A DNA stretch of 64,000 nucleotides from CALMEC01 sp963765105. Its GTDB lineage: Bacteria; Actinomycetota; Thermoleophilia; Miltoncostaeales; Miltoncostaeaceae. A program made the translations under genes and the position numbers. The notes beneath the pieces are model-generated. The model saw only the letters and a list, made by a program, of their open reading frames with translations, had not been told where the DNA came from and did no database searches. The DNA is taken from contig CAVXUW010000004.1 of NCBI GenBank assembly GCA_963765105.1, forward strand, positions 1,302,001 through 1,366,000, given 5' to 3'. Shown here piece by piece: positions 17,238-24,909 of this stretch (position 1 is the first letter of the stretch; each line of letters starts with the position of its first letter).

Positions 17238-18122
17238 TTAGCTGAGGCGCTCGAGGGCCCGGCGCAGGGCCTGCTCGTCTGCGAAGTCGAGCTGCACGAT
17301 GAGGTGTCCGCGGCCGGTGGCACGGACGGTCACGGGCGCCTCGAAGGCGCCATAGAAGCCGTCGATCGCCAGGTCGGCGACCGGCGGAAGCGGACGGGCG
17401 CCACCTCGGCGCGTACGCGCGGAGCCAGGGGCGCTTCCGCGAGCCAGGGCTTCGGTCTGACGGACCGAGAGCCCTTCCGAAACCACGCGCTCCGCGAGTT
17501 CACGGCGAGCGCGGGCGCCGTCGGCCATGAGCACCGCGCGAGCATGACCCTCGGAGAGCGTGCCCGCCTCAACGAGTTCGGCCACCACATCAGGGAGCTC
17601 GAGCAGGCGCAGCAGGTTGGTAATGGCCGGGCGGCTCCGGCCGAGACGCGTCGCCACCTGCTCGTGAGTCTGGCCGAAGTCCTCCACCAAAGCAGCAACC
17701 GCGCGCGCGAGTTCCATCGCGTTCAAGTCCTCACGGACCACATTCTCGACGAGCGCAAGCTCCAGGCGTTCCCGCTCATCGGCATCACGCACGACGGCGG
17801 GCACGTGGGTGAGGCCCGCACGACGCGCCGCCTGCCAGCGACGCTCACCGGCGATGATCTCGTGGGAGCCATCCGAAAGCGCCCGAACGACGATCGGCTG
17901 CATCAGACCGCTCTCGCGAATCGACGTCGCAAGAGCGTCGAGGGCGTCGGGGTCAAAGCGCCTGCGCGGTTGGTGGCGGTTTGGGGAAATAGCGTCGATT
18001 TGCAGCTTAAGCAGTCCCGTATCTCCCGCCGCAGGCGCGTCGCCAGCAGGTGGGGCGGCCGCCACCGGGGCACCGAGAAGCGCCGACAGACCGCGTCCCA
18101 AACGTGGGGTGGGTTCAGCCAC
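17238..18122 (-). CDS. parB: Chromosome-partitioning protein ParB (Spo0J-like)
   Basis: 294 residues from GTG 18122. This start is chosen because AAGGAGG precedes it with a 9-nt spacer and it overlaps the parA stop by 8 bp; the longer open frame upstream is inside parA. N-terminal LGRGLSALLG is the ParA-contacting region. The CTP-binding domain has LKLQIDAISPNRHQPRRRF, LMQPIVVRA and GERRWQAARRAG. A helix-turn-helix (VATRLGRSRPAITNLLRLLELP) reads parS, and a C-terminal dimer domain is present. ParB loads at parS and spreads as a CTP-dependent clamp; two parS sites are visible at 19563 and 19589. Confidence 0.96.
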   Translation of the reverse strand: MAEPTPRLGRGLSALLGAPVAAAPPAGDAPAAGDTGLLKLQIDAISPNRHQPRRRFDPDALDALATSIRESGLMQPIVVRALSDGSHEIIAGERRWQAARRAGLTHVPAVVRDADERERLELALVENVVREDLNAMELARAVAALVEDFGQTHEQVATRLGRSRPAITNLLRLLELPDVVAELVEAGTLSEGHARAVLMADGARARRELAERVVSEGLSVRQTEALARGSAPGSARTRRGGARPLPPVADLAIDGFYGAFEAPVTVRATGRGHLIVQLDFADEQALRRALERLS

Positions 18123-18864
18123 GGGCAACAACCTCCTTGGTGACACTGACATAGGCGGCGGCCCCGGCGGACGCGGGGTCGTATCGGATGACGGGCTCGC
18201 CGTGCGACGGCGCCTCCGCCAGACGCACATTGCGGGGAATGACCGTCTCAAACGCGAGATCACCGAAGTGGCGGCGTACCTCGCCGATGACCTCTGAGCT
18301 GATCTTCGTTCGCGGATCGTGCATGGTCATCAACATCCCGCTGACCCGAAGACCCGGGTTCAGCGACGCTTGGATGGCGGTGACGGTCTCCATGAGTCGG
18401 CTGAGACCCTCCAACGCGTAGAACTCGCATTGCACCGGCACGATCAGCCGCTCGGCGGTCGCGAGAGCGTTCACCGTCAGAAGATCGAGCGACGGGGGGC
18501 AGTCGATCACGACGTAGCGGTAGCGCGGAGCGACCGCCTCGACGGCACGGCGAAGCAGGTGCTCGCGTCCCTCACGACTCGGAAGTTCAATCGCTGCGCC
18601 GGCGAGGTCGGGCGCGCTCGGCGCCAGATCGAGCCCGGGGATCGCCGTCGACCGGATGATCTGCGCAATCGGGATGTCGTCAAGGAGCACATCGGCCATC
18701 GACCCCTCTGGCCGTGTGACGCCCAGGCCGCTGGTGGCGTTCGCCTGGGGGTCGATGTCGACGAGCAGGGTGGCCAACCCGGCTGTCGCGAGACAGGCCG
18801 CGAGGTTCACCGACGTGGTGGTCTTCCCCACCCCGCCTTTCTGGTTGACCACGGCAAAGATCAT
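18115..18864 (-). CDS. parA: Chromosome-partitioning ATPase ParA (Soj-like)
   Basis: 249 residues, starting at the ATG that overlaps the rsmG stop (ATGA); the frame is open 195 nt further but that lies inside rsmG. The deviant Walker A motif KGGVGKTT is at residues 9-16, with QANATSGLG, the Walker B region YVVIDCPPSL, and MLMTMHDPRTKISSEV. No N-terminal helix-turn-helix, so it is the small chromosomal type. ATP-dependent DNA binding by ParA moves ParB-parS complexes and thus the origin. Cotranscribed with rsmG and parB. Confidence 0.96.
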   Translation of the reverse strand: MIFAVVNQKGGVGKTTTSVNLAACLATAGLATLLVDIDPQANATSGLGVTRPEGSMADVLLDDIPIAQIIRSTAIPGLDLAPSAPDLAGAAIELPSREGREHLLRRAVEAVAPRYRYVVIDCPPSLDLLTVNALATAERLIVPVQCEFYALEGLSRLMETVTAIQASLNPGLRVSGMLMTMHDPRTKISSEVIGEVRRHFGDLAFETVIPRNVRLAEAPSHGEPVIRYDPASAGAAAYVSVTKEVVARG

Positions 18865-19562
18865 GCGAGCGGTCGCTTCGTCGCACGCCCCGGTCGACGC
18901 GGAAAGCGCTCCGGTGTTGCGGCCTCTTTGTGGAAGACGTGGAGGGTGCGGCGCGCACCAGGAAACGGCTCCACAGGGATAACGCGATCCCGGGCAAGCC
19001 CGACGATCTCCGCAGCGCGGCACCCTGCGACATCGTCGTCGTCGCGGTCCCCCCGCCACACCACCAGCGATCCACCGACCGAGATCAATGGCGCGGCCAG
19101 CTCAACGACAGCGGCGAATGGCGCGACTGCGCGGGCCGTGACCGCCGGCCAGGACTCCCGTTCATTCGTCGCCAGGGTCTCGGTTCGCTCCGCCACGACC
19201 CGTACGTTAGGCAACCGCGCCGCCTCACGTGCGAGCCAATCGGCCTTTCGTCGCTCACTTTCCACCAACGTCACCGCACATTCCGGACGGAACATCGCCA
19301 GGACCAGGCCGGGGAACCCCCCACCCGAGCCGATATCGGCCAGCTCGGTCGCTGAACGAAGCTCGTCCACACAGAGCCCGCTGAGACTGTCGGCGAGGTG
19401 GCGGTCGACAGCCTCGTGCGGGTCATCGATCGACGACAGGTTCTGCGGTTCCGCAGCGAGACGCTCCAGAAGTCCAATCAAGGCCTCGGCGACGGCGGGA
19501 TCGAGCTCGACCCCCAGCGCGACGGCCCGTTGGGTCACACGATCGACGGACGAGGCAGTCAT
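18861..19562 (-). CDS. rsmG: 16S rRNA (guanine527-N7)-methyltransferase RsmG (GidB)
   Basis: 233 residues. The class I methyltransferase SAM loop ADIGSGGGFPGLVLA lies near residues 73-87, with LVESERRKADWL and VTARAVAPF following, as in GidB. It methylates N7 of G527 in 16S rRNA; loss in other bacteria gives low-level streptomycin resistance. Its ATG at 19562-19560 directly abuts a parS site (19563-19578), leaving no room for a canonical Shine-Dalgarno sequence outside the parS site. Confidence 0.94.
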   Translation of the reverse strand: MTASSVDRVTQRAVALGVELDPAVAEALIGLLERLAAEPQNLSSIDDPHEAVDRHLADSLSGLCVDELRSATELADIGSGGGFPGLVLAMFRPECAVTLVESERRKADWLAREAARLPNVRVVAERTETLATNERESWPAVTARAVAPFAAVVELAAPLISVGGSLVVWRGDRDDDDVAGCRAAEIVGLARDRVIPVEPFPGARRTLHVFHKEAATPERFPRRPGRATKRPLA

Positions 19563-19578
19563 TGTTTCACGTCAAACA
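19563..19578. other. parS site 1
   Basis: TGTTTCACGTCAAACA differs from the parS consensus TGTTTCACGTGAAACA at one position (G to C). It touches the rsmG start codon. Confidence 0.85.
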
Positions 19579-19588
19579 TATCGTCCGA

Positions 19589-19604
19589 CGTTTCACGTGG
19601 AACA
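19589..19604. other. parS site 2
   Basis: CGTTTCACGTGGAACA; its reverse complement TGTTCCACGTGAAACG matches the TGTTNCACGTGAAACA form of parS except for the last base. It lies 10 bp from site 1, between jag and rsmG. Confidence 0.85.
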
Positions 19605-19627
19605 TCGGCCGCGCGGGCCTCGATGAA

Positions 19628-20098
19628 CTACCCGTCGGGGTCAGCAGGCAGGACGATGAGCCGCCGGTTGGGCTCCTCACCCTCGCTCCGTGTCTCAATG
19701 CCCTCGCGCTCGGCCAGGCGCATGTGAACGATGCGCCGGTCGTGTGGGGTCATGGCGTCCAGCTCGATCTCCTCGCCGTGCTCGATCGCCTCACTGGCGG
19801 CGTGATCTGCCAGAGCCTCAAGCTGCCGGCGGCGGCGCTCACGGTATCCCCCCGCATCCAGGCTCACGCGACGAATCTCCCCACCGGTCGTGCGGAAGGT
19901 GACCTGCTGCGCCAGGTACTGAAGCGCATCGATGGTCGCCCCATCCCGGCCCACCATCGCTTCGAGATCCTCGCCGGTGATGGTCACGGCCAGGCCCTCA
20001 CCTTCGGCGTCGGGGCCGACCTGGACATCGCCATCGAGGTCCATACCATCGAGGACGGCTTCGAAGATCTGCGTCAACACTGCGGTGGGTTCGCTCAT
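19628..20098 (-). CDS. jag: Jag/KhpB family RNA-binding protein (KH and R3H domains)
   Basis: 156 residues. A short N-terminal part leads to a KH domain (TGEDLEAMVGRDGATIDALQYLAQQV, with the GxxG-type loop GRDG) and a C-terminal R3H domain (MTPHDRRIVHMRLAEREGIETRSEGEEPNRRLIV, containing R-x3-H). The N-terminal Jag domain of Bacillus SpoIIIJ-associated protein is mostly missing, which is normal for actinobacterial forms. KhpB binds RNA with KhpA and influences cell division. Its start overlaps the yidC stop, so the two are coupled. Confidence 0.92.
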   Translation of the reverse strand: MSEPTAVLTQIFEAVLDGMDLDGDVQVGPDAEGEGLAVTITGEDLEAMVGRDGATIDALQYLAQQVTFRTTGGEIRRVSLDAGGYRERRRRQLEALADHAASEAIEHGEEIELDAMTPHDRRIVHMRLAEREGIETRSEGEEPNRRLIVLPADPDG

Positions 20099-21027
20099 CG
20101 TTTCTTGGGGGGTCGACGTCGCTGCCCACCGGACGGGGGTCGCCCGACGGCAGGACGTGGTTTACGTGGGGTTGGCTCCTGCGTTGCGGTTGCCGCATCG
20201 GCCGCGGACTCCGACTTGGGCGCAGGCCCCTTGGCGGGCTTCTTCGGCGCCGGCTTCGGCGGGACCCCTCCGCTCCTGGAGCTCTTCACGGGTTTCTCCG
20301 GCAGGTCCGGCTCAGGCGCCACCGCCATCACTTGCAGCGGCCCGAGGCGACGCTTGAGAACCACTTGCTGGCCACAGGTCCACAGGTTCGTGGTCAGCCA
20401 GTAGAGCACCAGTCCCGCCGGGATCGACGGGTAGAGGAACAGACCACCCACGATGAAGATCGGGATGACGCGAAAGAGCTTCCGCTGCCATTCCGTGGTC
20501 TGCGGTGAGGTCGCAAACGACACCTCGGTCGCCAAGAGCTGCGAGACGCCATAGATGACCGCCAGGACCGCCGCCTGCCACCCCATCGAGCGGAACTCTT
20601 GGGAGACGTCCGGGATGATCCACATGAACGACGGGTCGCCCACGAGCGTGTTCTCATCGGCGTAGTTGCGCAGCACATAGAACAAGGCGATGAAAATCGG
20701 CGCCTGAAACAGGATGGGCAAACAGGAGCCAAAGGGGTTTACCTTGTGCTCTTGGAAGAGTTTCATCATCTCTTCCTGCTGCTTGCGCTTGTCTGTCTTG
20801 TATTTGTTCTGCATCTGCTTGATGAGCGGAGAGATCTGCTGCATCCGGCGCGCAGAGCGGTATTGCGACACAAAAAGGGGCAGGATAAGAATGCGAACGA
20901 CGACCGTGAGCACGACGATCGCCCACCCGATCGTCAGGTTTCCTTGCTCGTTCAAGAACTTCAGGAACACCTCGAGAGGTCTCTCGATGAACCCCAACGG
21001 TCCGGCGGGCAGAAGGAAGCCGTTCAC
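20095..21027 (-). CDS. yidC: Membrane protein insertase YidC/Oxa1/Alb3 family
   Basis: 310 residues from GTG 21027, which overlaps the yidD stop. This is the short Gram-positive type without the large periplasmic domain. The insertase core has LTIGWAIVVLTVVVRILILPLF, the coiled-coil hairpin QQISPLIKQMQNKYKTDKRKQQEEMMKLF, NPFGSCLPILFQAPIFIALFYVL, and two further C-terminal helices. The last ~60 residues are Pro/Lys/Arg-rich (PPKPAPKKPAKGPAPK, RRRPPKKR), a typical ribosome-contacting basic tail. It inserts membrane proteins with or without SecYEG. Confidence 0.94.
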   Translation of the reverse strand: MNGFLLPAGPLGFIERPLEVFLKFLNEQGNLTIGWAIVVLTVVVRILILPLFVSQYRSARRMQQISPLIKQMQNKYKTDKRKQQEEMMKLFQEHKVNPFGSCLPILFQAPIFIALFYVLRNYADENTLVGDPSFMWIIPDVSQEFRSMGWQAAVLAVIYGVSQLLATEVSFATSPQTTEWQRKLFRVIPIFIVGGLFLYPSIPAGLVLYWLTTNLWTCGQQVVLKRRLGPLQVMAVAPEPDLPEKPVKSSRSGGVPPKPAPKKPAKGPAPKSESAADAATATQEPTPRKPRPAVGRPPSGGQRRRPPKKR

Positions 21028-21257
21028 GAGCGAAACATCCGCTGCTGGTGAACGTGGTCGACGCCGCCGTGCGACCACGGGTTGCACCGCAGGAGCCGCG
21101 CACCGGCAAGGATGGTGCCCTTCACGACTCCGAACTCACGCACCGCGGTCAGCGCATACTCGGAACAGCTCGGAAAGTACTTGCACCGGGGCCGGATCAG
21201 CGGCGAGATGAGGCGGCGGTACAGGTGAATCGGGACGGTGGCGATCCGGCGAATCAT
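21024..21257 (-). CDS. yidD: Membrane protein insertion efficiency factor YidD
   Basis: 77 residues. The hallmark YRRLISPLIRPRCKYFPSCSEYAL and the closing RCNPWSHGGVDHV define the family (Cys-rich, amphipathic, peripheral membrane). It lies between rnpA and yidC with 4-bp overlaps on both sides. It is thought to assist YidC-dependent insertion. Confidence 0.95.
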   Translation of the reverse strand: MIRRIATVPIHLYRRLISPLIRPRCKYFPSCSEYALTAVREFGVVKGTILAGARLLRCNPWSHGGVDHVHQQRMFRS

Positions 21258-21646
21258 GCGGCGGCGCCCTGCGCAACGGCACGCTCGACCAGCTCGGCGA
21301 GGCGCTCTGCCACCGCGCCACTTCCCTGCTCGTCCAGGTACTCAACCGCTCCGGGCCGGGCAATGACCACAAGATCCATCCCGTAAGGAACCGTCGCGCT
21401 GATCGGGGCGAACTGCTCACGCAAAACGCGCTTCAGCCGGTTGCGCTCGACCGCACCGCCCACCTTCTTGGAGATCGACACACCCAGCCGGGCCGGCTCA
21501 GTACCCGCAGAATCGTCGCGGCGAAAGGCGTAGACCACCAGGTGGCGTCCGGCCGCCGACCGACCGCGGCGATAGACCGCGTCGAAGTCCCCGGAACGTG
21601 TGAGCCGGGCGCGACGGGCGCGTGGGGTGGGGGAGGCGCTCTCCAC
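21254..21646 (-). CDS. rnpA: Ribonuclease P protein component
   Basis: 130 residues from a GTG. The RNR motif is present in SKKVGGAVERNRLKRVLRE (residues ~61-79), preceded by the LTRSGDFDAVYRRGR substrate-binding region. It partners the RNase P RNA (not in this window) in tRNA 5' maturation. The C-terminal tail is slightly long and Ala/Glu-rich. It follows rpmH by 11 bp and overlaps yidD. Confidence 0.95.
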   Translation of the reverse strand: MESASPTPRARRARLTRSGDFDAVYRRGRSAAGRHLVVYAFRRDDSAGTEPARLGVSISKKVGGAVERNRLKRVLREQFAPISATVPYGMDLVVIARPGAVEYLDEQGSGAVAERLAELVERAVAQGAAA

Positions 21647-21657
21647 GCCGAAGACGC

Positions 21658-21792
21658 CTACGCCGACAGTCGGGCGCGGCCCTTCGCGCGCCGGCGTCGG
21701 AGGATGGCCTGGCCCGCCTTGGTGCTCATGCGCTTGCGAAACCCGTGGGTCTTGCTCCGTTTGCGTGTATTTGGCTGGTAGGTCCTCTTCAC
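21658..21792 (-). CDS. rpmH: 50S ribosomal protein L34
   Basis: 44 codons from GTG 21792 to TAG. The product reads (M)KRTYQPNTRKRSKTHGF then RKRMSTKAGQAILRRRRAKG and RARLSA, an exact L34 pattern and length. It heads the minus-strand rpmH-rnpA-yidD-yidC-jag-rsmG-parA-parB cluster and marks the left edge of the origin region. Confidence 0.96.
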   Translation of the reverse strand: MKRTYQPNTRKRSKTHGFRKRMSTKAGQAILRRRRAKGRARLSA

Positions 21793-22118
21793 GGCGTGTC
21801 CCGTTCTCTTGGCGGAAGGTACGAGGAGCAACCCGGCCCCTCGTGCGATCGGGGACTTTACCAGAGCGCGATGCCAGCTCGAATACGCCGCATCACACTC
21901 GCGTGCCCACTCTGGCTAATCCCCTCCACATGTGTGGAAACATCTGTGGATAACTCAGGTTCTCCTGCAAATCGGCGCCAAACTGCCCTCCGGCTCGGTC
22001 GTGGACTCTCCATTGCGGCGAGTTTTTGCCGCACCCTCGGCACTTTCCTCTCCACAGGCCCTCCGAGCCCTTCCAGGTGCCACCGTCGGGTTGGTACAGT
22101 CGCCCTCCACTCGCCCGA
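21793..22118. other. Candidate origin of replication (oriC) between rpmH and the dnaA operon
   Basis: A 326-bp divergent interval flanked by the classic rpmH and dnaA-operon genes. It holds one perfect DnaA box (21945-21953), near-boxes TGTGGAAAC at 21933-21941, CCCTCCACA at 21922-21930 and CTCTCCACA at 22048-22056, and a hairpin TGCGGC/GCCGCA with a T-rich loop at 22014-22033. The number of good boxes is small for an actinobacterial origin, so the interval upstream of dnaN should be considered too. Confidence 0.55.
21945..21953 (-). other. Perfect DnaA box
   Basis: TGTGGATAA on the plus strand, i.e. the consensus TTATCCACA on the minus strand. It sits in the cluster of related 9-mers at 21922-21953. 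Confidence 0.8.
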
Positions 22119-22847
22119 ATGACTCCGCCCGCAACGCTCACCGACACGTCACGCCCCTGCTCCGTACAGGTCTCTCGGCCTGCCCGTGCGGCACGTTTTG
22201 CCGTCTATGGGCCCGCGGCCGAGCCACCCACCGTGGAGGATGTCTCCGGTGACACAGCGGTGCTGATTGAGGCCCTTTTTGCGCGCACCGCAGGCTCGTG
22301 TTCAGTGCCCGCCATCGCCGTGCGCGAGATCGTCGAGAACCTCGTCCACGCCGACTTCGCCGGCGCCTGCGTCTCTGTGCTCGACGGAGGAGCAACCGTT
22401 CGCGTCTCCGACCAAGGCCCCGGCATCGACGACAAGCCGCGCGCCCTTCGTGCCGGTTTCTCAACGGCCACCGATGAGGCCCGCGCAGTCGTTCGCGGGG
22501 TGGGCTCCGGCCTTCCCGTGGCCGCGGCCGCAATGCACGCCGTGGGCGGCGACCTCGACGTGGACGACAATCTCAGCGGCGGCACCGTTGTGACCCTCTC
22601 GGCCCCCATCATCGTCACCGTCGCACCTCCCACCGAGCTCACTGAAACCTCTCGCCACGTCTTGGCAGTGATGGTGGAAGTCGGCACCGCGACAGCCGAA
22701 GCCCTCGCGGCGGAACTGAGCATGCCCCTTCCTGTCTGCGGCCGCGAGCTCATGCGCCTCGAACACCGGCAGCTTGTTGCCCGGCAAGCAAGTGGTGTTT
22801 ACAGTCTCACCGCGGCGGGCGAGACGCTCGTATCCACCCTCTTTTGA
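22119..22847 (+). CDS. Cytoplasmic HATPase_c / winged-helix protein coupled to dnaA
   Basis: 242 residues from ATG 22119. Residues ~48-170 form a GHKL-type ATP-binding domain: N-box REIVENLVHA (E70-N74), G1 box VSDQGPGID (D98-G102), and the G2-like RGVGSGLPVA (127-135), then LSGGTVVTL. Residues ~178-242 resemble a winged helix (VLAVMVEVGTATAEALAAELSM...LEHRQLVARQASGVYSLTAAG). There is no transmembrane helix and no phospho-acceptor His box, so it is not an ordinary sensor kinase; anti-sigma-factor kinases of the SpoIIAB/RsbW kind are the nearest known fold. Its TGA overlaps the dnaA TTG (TTGA), which implies translational coupling. Function unknown; a role in controlling initiation is inference from position. 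Confidence 0.7.
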   Translation: MTPPATLTDTSRPCSVQVSRPARAARFAVYGPAAEPPTVEDVSGDTAVLIEALFARTAGSCSVPAIAVREIVENLVHADFAGACVSVLDGGATVRVSDQGPGIDDKPRALRAGFSTATDEARAVVRGVGSGLPVAAAAMHAVGGDLDVDDNLSGGTVVTLSAPIIVTVAPPTELTETSRHVLAVMVEVGTATAEALAAELSMPLPVCGRELMRLEHRQLVARQASGVYSLTAAGETLVSTLF

Positions 22848-24229
22848 CCATCCGTGCCGATAGCCAAGCCCCGGCCGACCAGCTTCGTGATGTGTGGGAG
22901 CAGGTCCTTGCCTGCCTGCGCTCCACCCTGAACAACGCCACCTACAATCTGGCGTTCTCCAAGACCCGCGCGGTGCGGCTCGATGGCGACCGCATCACTC
23001 TGGCCGTCGAGACGGAGTTCGCCCGCAGCTGGGTTGCGCAGCGCTACCAGGCCGTCCTGAAGGACGCATTGTTCGAGGTTTTAGGAACCGATGTCGCCGT
23101 CGAGGTCATCGTCGAGCCCAGCGAGGAGATCGTCGTGACGACGTCTCAGCCGCCACGCTCGGCACCACGGGTTCCGGCCCCCAGCACCGTCGGCCGCGTC
23201 CACGGCCGTTTGCAGGATCGGTTTACGTTCGAAAACTTCGTCACCGGCCCGTCAAACCGCTTCGCCCAGGCCGCCGCCCTCGCCGTTGCCGAACAACCCG
23301 CCCAGGCCTACAACCCGTTCTTTATCTACGGGGGGGTGGGCCTCGGCAAAACCCATCTTTTGCAGGCAATTGGTCACTTTGTGGTGCGCAATCACCCGGC
23401 ACTCACCGTGCGTTACGTCTCCGTCGAGACCTTCACGAACGACTTCATCACCGCCCTCGGTGAAGGCGGAACCCAGGCGTTCAAGGAACGCTACCGCGGC
23501 GTTGACGTCCTGCTCATCGACGACATCCAGATGCTCGAGGGCAAGGACCAAACCCAGGAAGAGTTCTTCCACACCTTCAACGAGCTCCACGAGGGGGGAA
23601 GCCAGATCGTCATCTCCTCCGACCGCCCACCCAAGGCCATGGCCACGCTCGAAGCGCGGCTGCGGTCGCGGTTTGAGATGGGTCTCATCACCGACGTGCA
23701 GCCCCCCGACCTCGAAACCCGCATCGCCATCCTGCGCAAGAAGGTGCAGACCGGCGGGTACAAGATCCATGACCCCGAGGTGCTCACCTATGTCGCCTCA
23801 CGCCTGCAGGACAACGTGCGGGAGCTCGAGGGCGCCCTCATCCGGGTCGTGGCCCAGGCGTCGCACGCCAAGGTGCCCGTCACGGTGGAGTTGGCGCGCG
23901 GCGTCCTTCAGGCCTACCTCCCCGCCTCCGGACAGTCGATCACCGTCGAGGCGATCCAGGAGGAGGTGTGCCGCCACTACGGTGTGTCCATCGCCGAGTT
24001 GGTGGGTGACAAGCGCGACAAACGTGTCGTTGTCCCGCGGCAGGTGGCCATGTACCTCAGCCGCGAGCTCACCCAAAGTTCCCTCCCCGCCCTGGGTCGG
24101 GCCTTTGGCGGTCGCGACCACACCACGGTGATGTACGCCGTCAACAAGGTCGGCACCCAGATGAGCGACGAAGGCGAGATCTTCGCCGCCGTGCAGTCCC
24201 TCACGCACAACATCAAGAACCAGGTCTAG
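22844..24229 (+). CDS. dnaA: Chromosomal replication initiator protein DnaA
   Basis: 461 residues from a TTG start that overlaps the previous stop. Domain I (VWEQVLACLRSTLNNATYNLAF) is followed by a short Pro-rich domain II, the AAA+ domain III starting at RFTFENFVTGPSNRFA with Walker A GGVGLGKTHL (~160-170), Walker B LLIDDIQ (~224-230) and sensor regions, and domain IV with the DNA-binding signature FGGRDHTTVMYA (~420-431). It binds DnaA boxes, melts oriC and loads the replisome. The weak TTG start and coupling to the HATPase gene may limit its synthesis (inference). Confidence 0.97.
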   Translation: MTIRADSQAPADQLRDVWEQVLACLRSTLNNATYNLAFSKTRAVRLDGDRITLAVETEFARSWVAQRYQAVLKDALFEVLGTDVAVEVIVEPSEEIVVTTSQPPRSAPRVPAPSTVGRVHGRLQDRFTFENFVTGPSNRFAQAAALAVAEQPAQAYNPFFIYGGVGLGKTHLLQAIGHFVVRNHPALTVRYVSVETFTNDFITALGEGGTQAFKERYRGVDVLLIDDIQMLEGKDQTQEEFFHTFNELHEGGSQIVISSDRPPKAMATLEARLRSRFEMGLITDVQPPDLETRIAILRKKVQTGGYKIHDPEVLTYVASRLQDNVRELEGALIRVVAQASHAKVPVTVELARGVLQAYLPASGQSITVEAIQEEVCRHYGVSIAELVGDKRDKRVVVPRQVAMYLSRELTQSSLPALGRAFGGRDHTTVMYAVNKVGTQMSDEGEIFAAVQSLTHNIKNQV

Positions 24230-24290
24230 CCGGCGCCCAGTCCCGTCGCCGGTCTGCCGGCACTGCGGGCGCAAGCGCCTCGTTGGCCTC

Positions 24291-24317
24291 ACGCCAATTG
24301 GCGTTGGTGCGACACCA
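24291..24317. repeat. Two adjacent short palindromes upstream of the acetyltransferase gene
   Basis: ACGCCAATTGGCGT (24291-24304, perfect 14-bp palindrome) is followed immediately by TGGTG-CGA-CACCA (24305-24317). They lie in the dnaA to acetyltransferase gap, about 30 bp before the likely start. They could form a terminator-like structure or an operator; no T-run follows. Confidence 0.45.
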
Positions 24318-24345
24318 GTTGGCACACTCCTGGCAGAGTGAGGCC

Positions 24346-24909
24346 ATGTTCCGCCCCGCGTGGCCGATAGCGACAGCTCGATTGGAGCTCCGTCCCTTCG
24401 AGGTGGACGACCTCGACGAGATGGCCGTGATCCACTCCGACCCCACGACGGCCCGGTACCTCTACCACGACGTCCGGGACCGTGATGCGGTTGAGGCGCT
24501 CCTCGACACGAAGATCCATGGGGCTCAGATCGCGGCCGTCGACGACTGGGTCAGCGCCGCCGTCGTCAGCCGCGACAGCGGGGCCCTCGTCGCCGATGTC
24601 TCGCTCTGCTGGCGCAGTGAAGAGCATCGTCAGGCGGAGATTGGGTTCATCACCCACCCCGCCCACCGTGGCAACGGCTACGCCGCCGAAGCGGCGCGGC
24701 CCCTGATCGACTTTGCCTTCGCGACCGTCGGATGTCACCGCGTCTTTGGGCGACTCGACGCGCGAAACACCGCCTCCGCCCGGGTGCTTGAGAAGCTTGG
24801 GCTCCGCCACGAGGCCCATCTCATCGATAATGAACGAGTCAAGGGCGAGTGGACGAGCGAGAGCATCTACGCCGTCCTTGCACGCGACTGGGACGCAGGG
24901 AGCGCATGA
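24346..24909 (+). CDS. GNAT-family N-acetyltransferase (RimJ/RimL-like)
   Basis: 187 residues from ATG 24346 (a GTG/ATG at 24283 would place the two palindromes inside the gene). The opening ATARLELRPFEVDDLDEMAVIHSDP is typical of RimJ/RimL-type acetyltransferases. The acetyl-CoA pyrophosphate loop reads THPAHRGNGYAAEAARPLIDF, and RVFGRLDARNTASARVLEKLGLRHEAH completes the fold. Substrate unknown; family members acetylate protein N-termini, antibiotics or metabolites. Its TGA overlaps the ATG of the aldolase gene. The pair sits between dnaA and dnaN, an unusual place for metabolic genes. Confidence 0.85.
   Translation: MFRPAWPIATARLELRPFEVDDLDEMAVIHSDPTTARYLYHDVRDRDAVEALLDTKIHGAQIAAVDDWVSAAVVSRDSGALVADVSLCWRSEEHRQAEIGFITHPAHRGNGYAAEAARPLIDFAFATVGCHRVFGRLDARNTASARVLEKLGLRHEAHLIDNERVKGEWTSESIYAVLARDWDAGSA

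Noticed and set aside
18319..19626. 435-codon open frame on the plus strand
   Set aside because: Antisense to parA and rsmG, and it runs over both parS sites; the minus-strand genes are certain.
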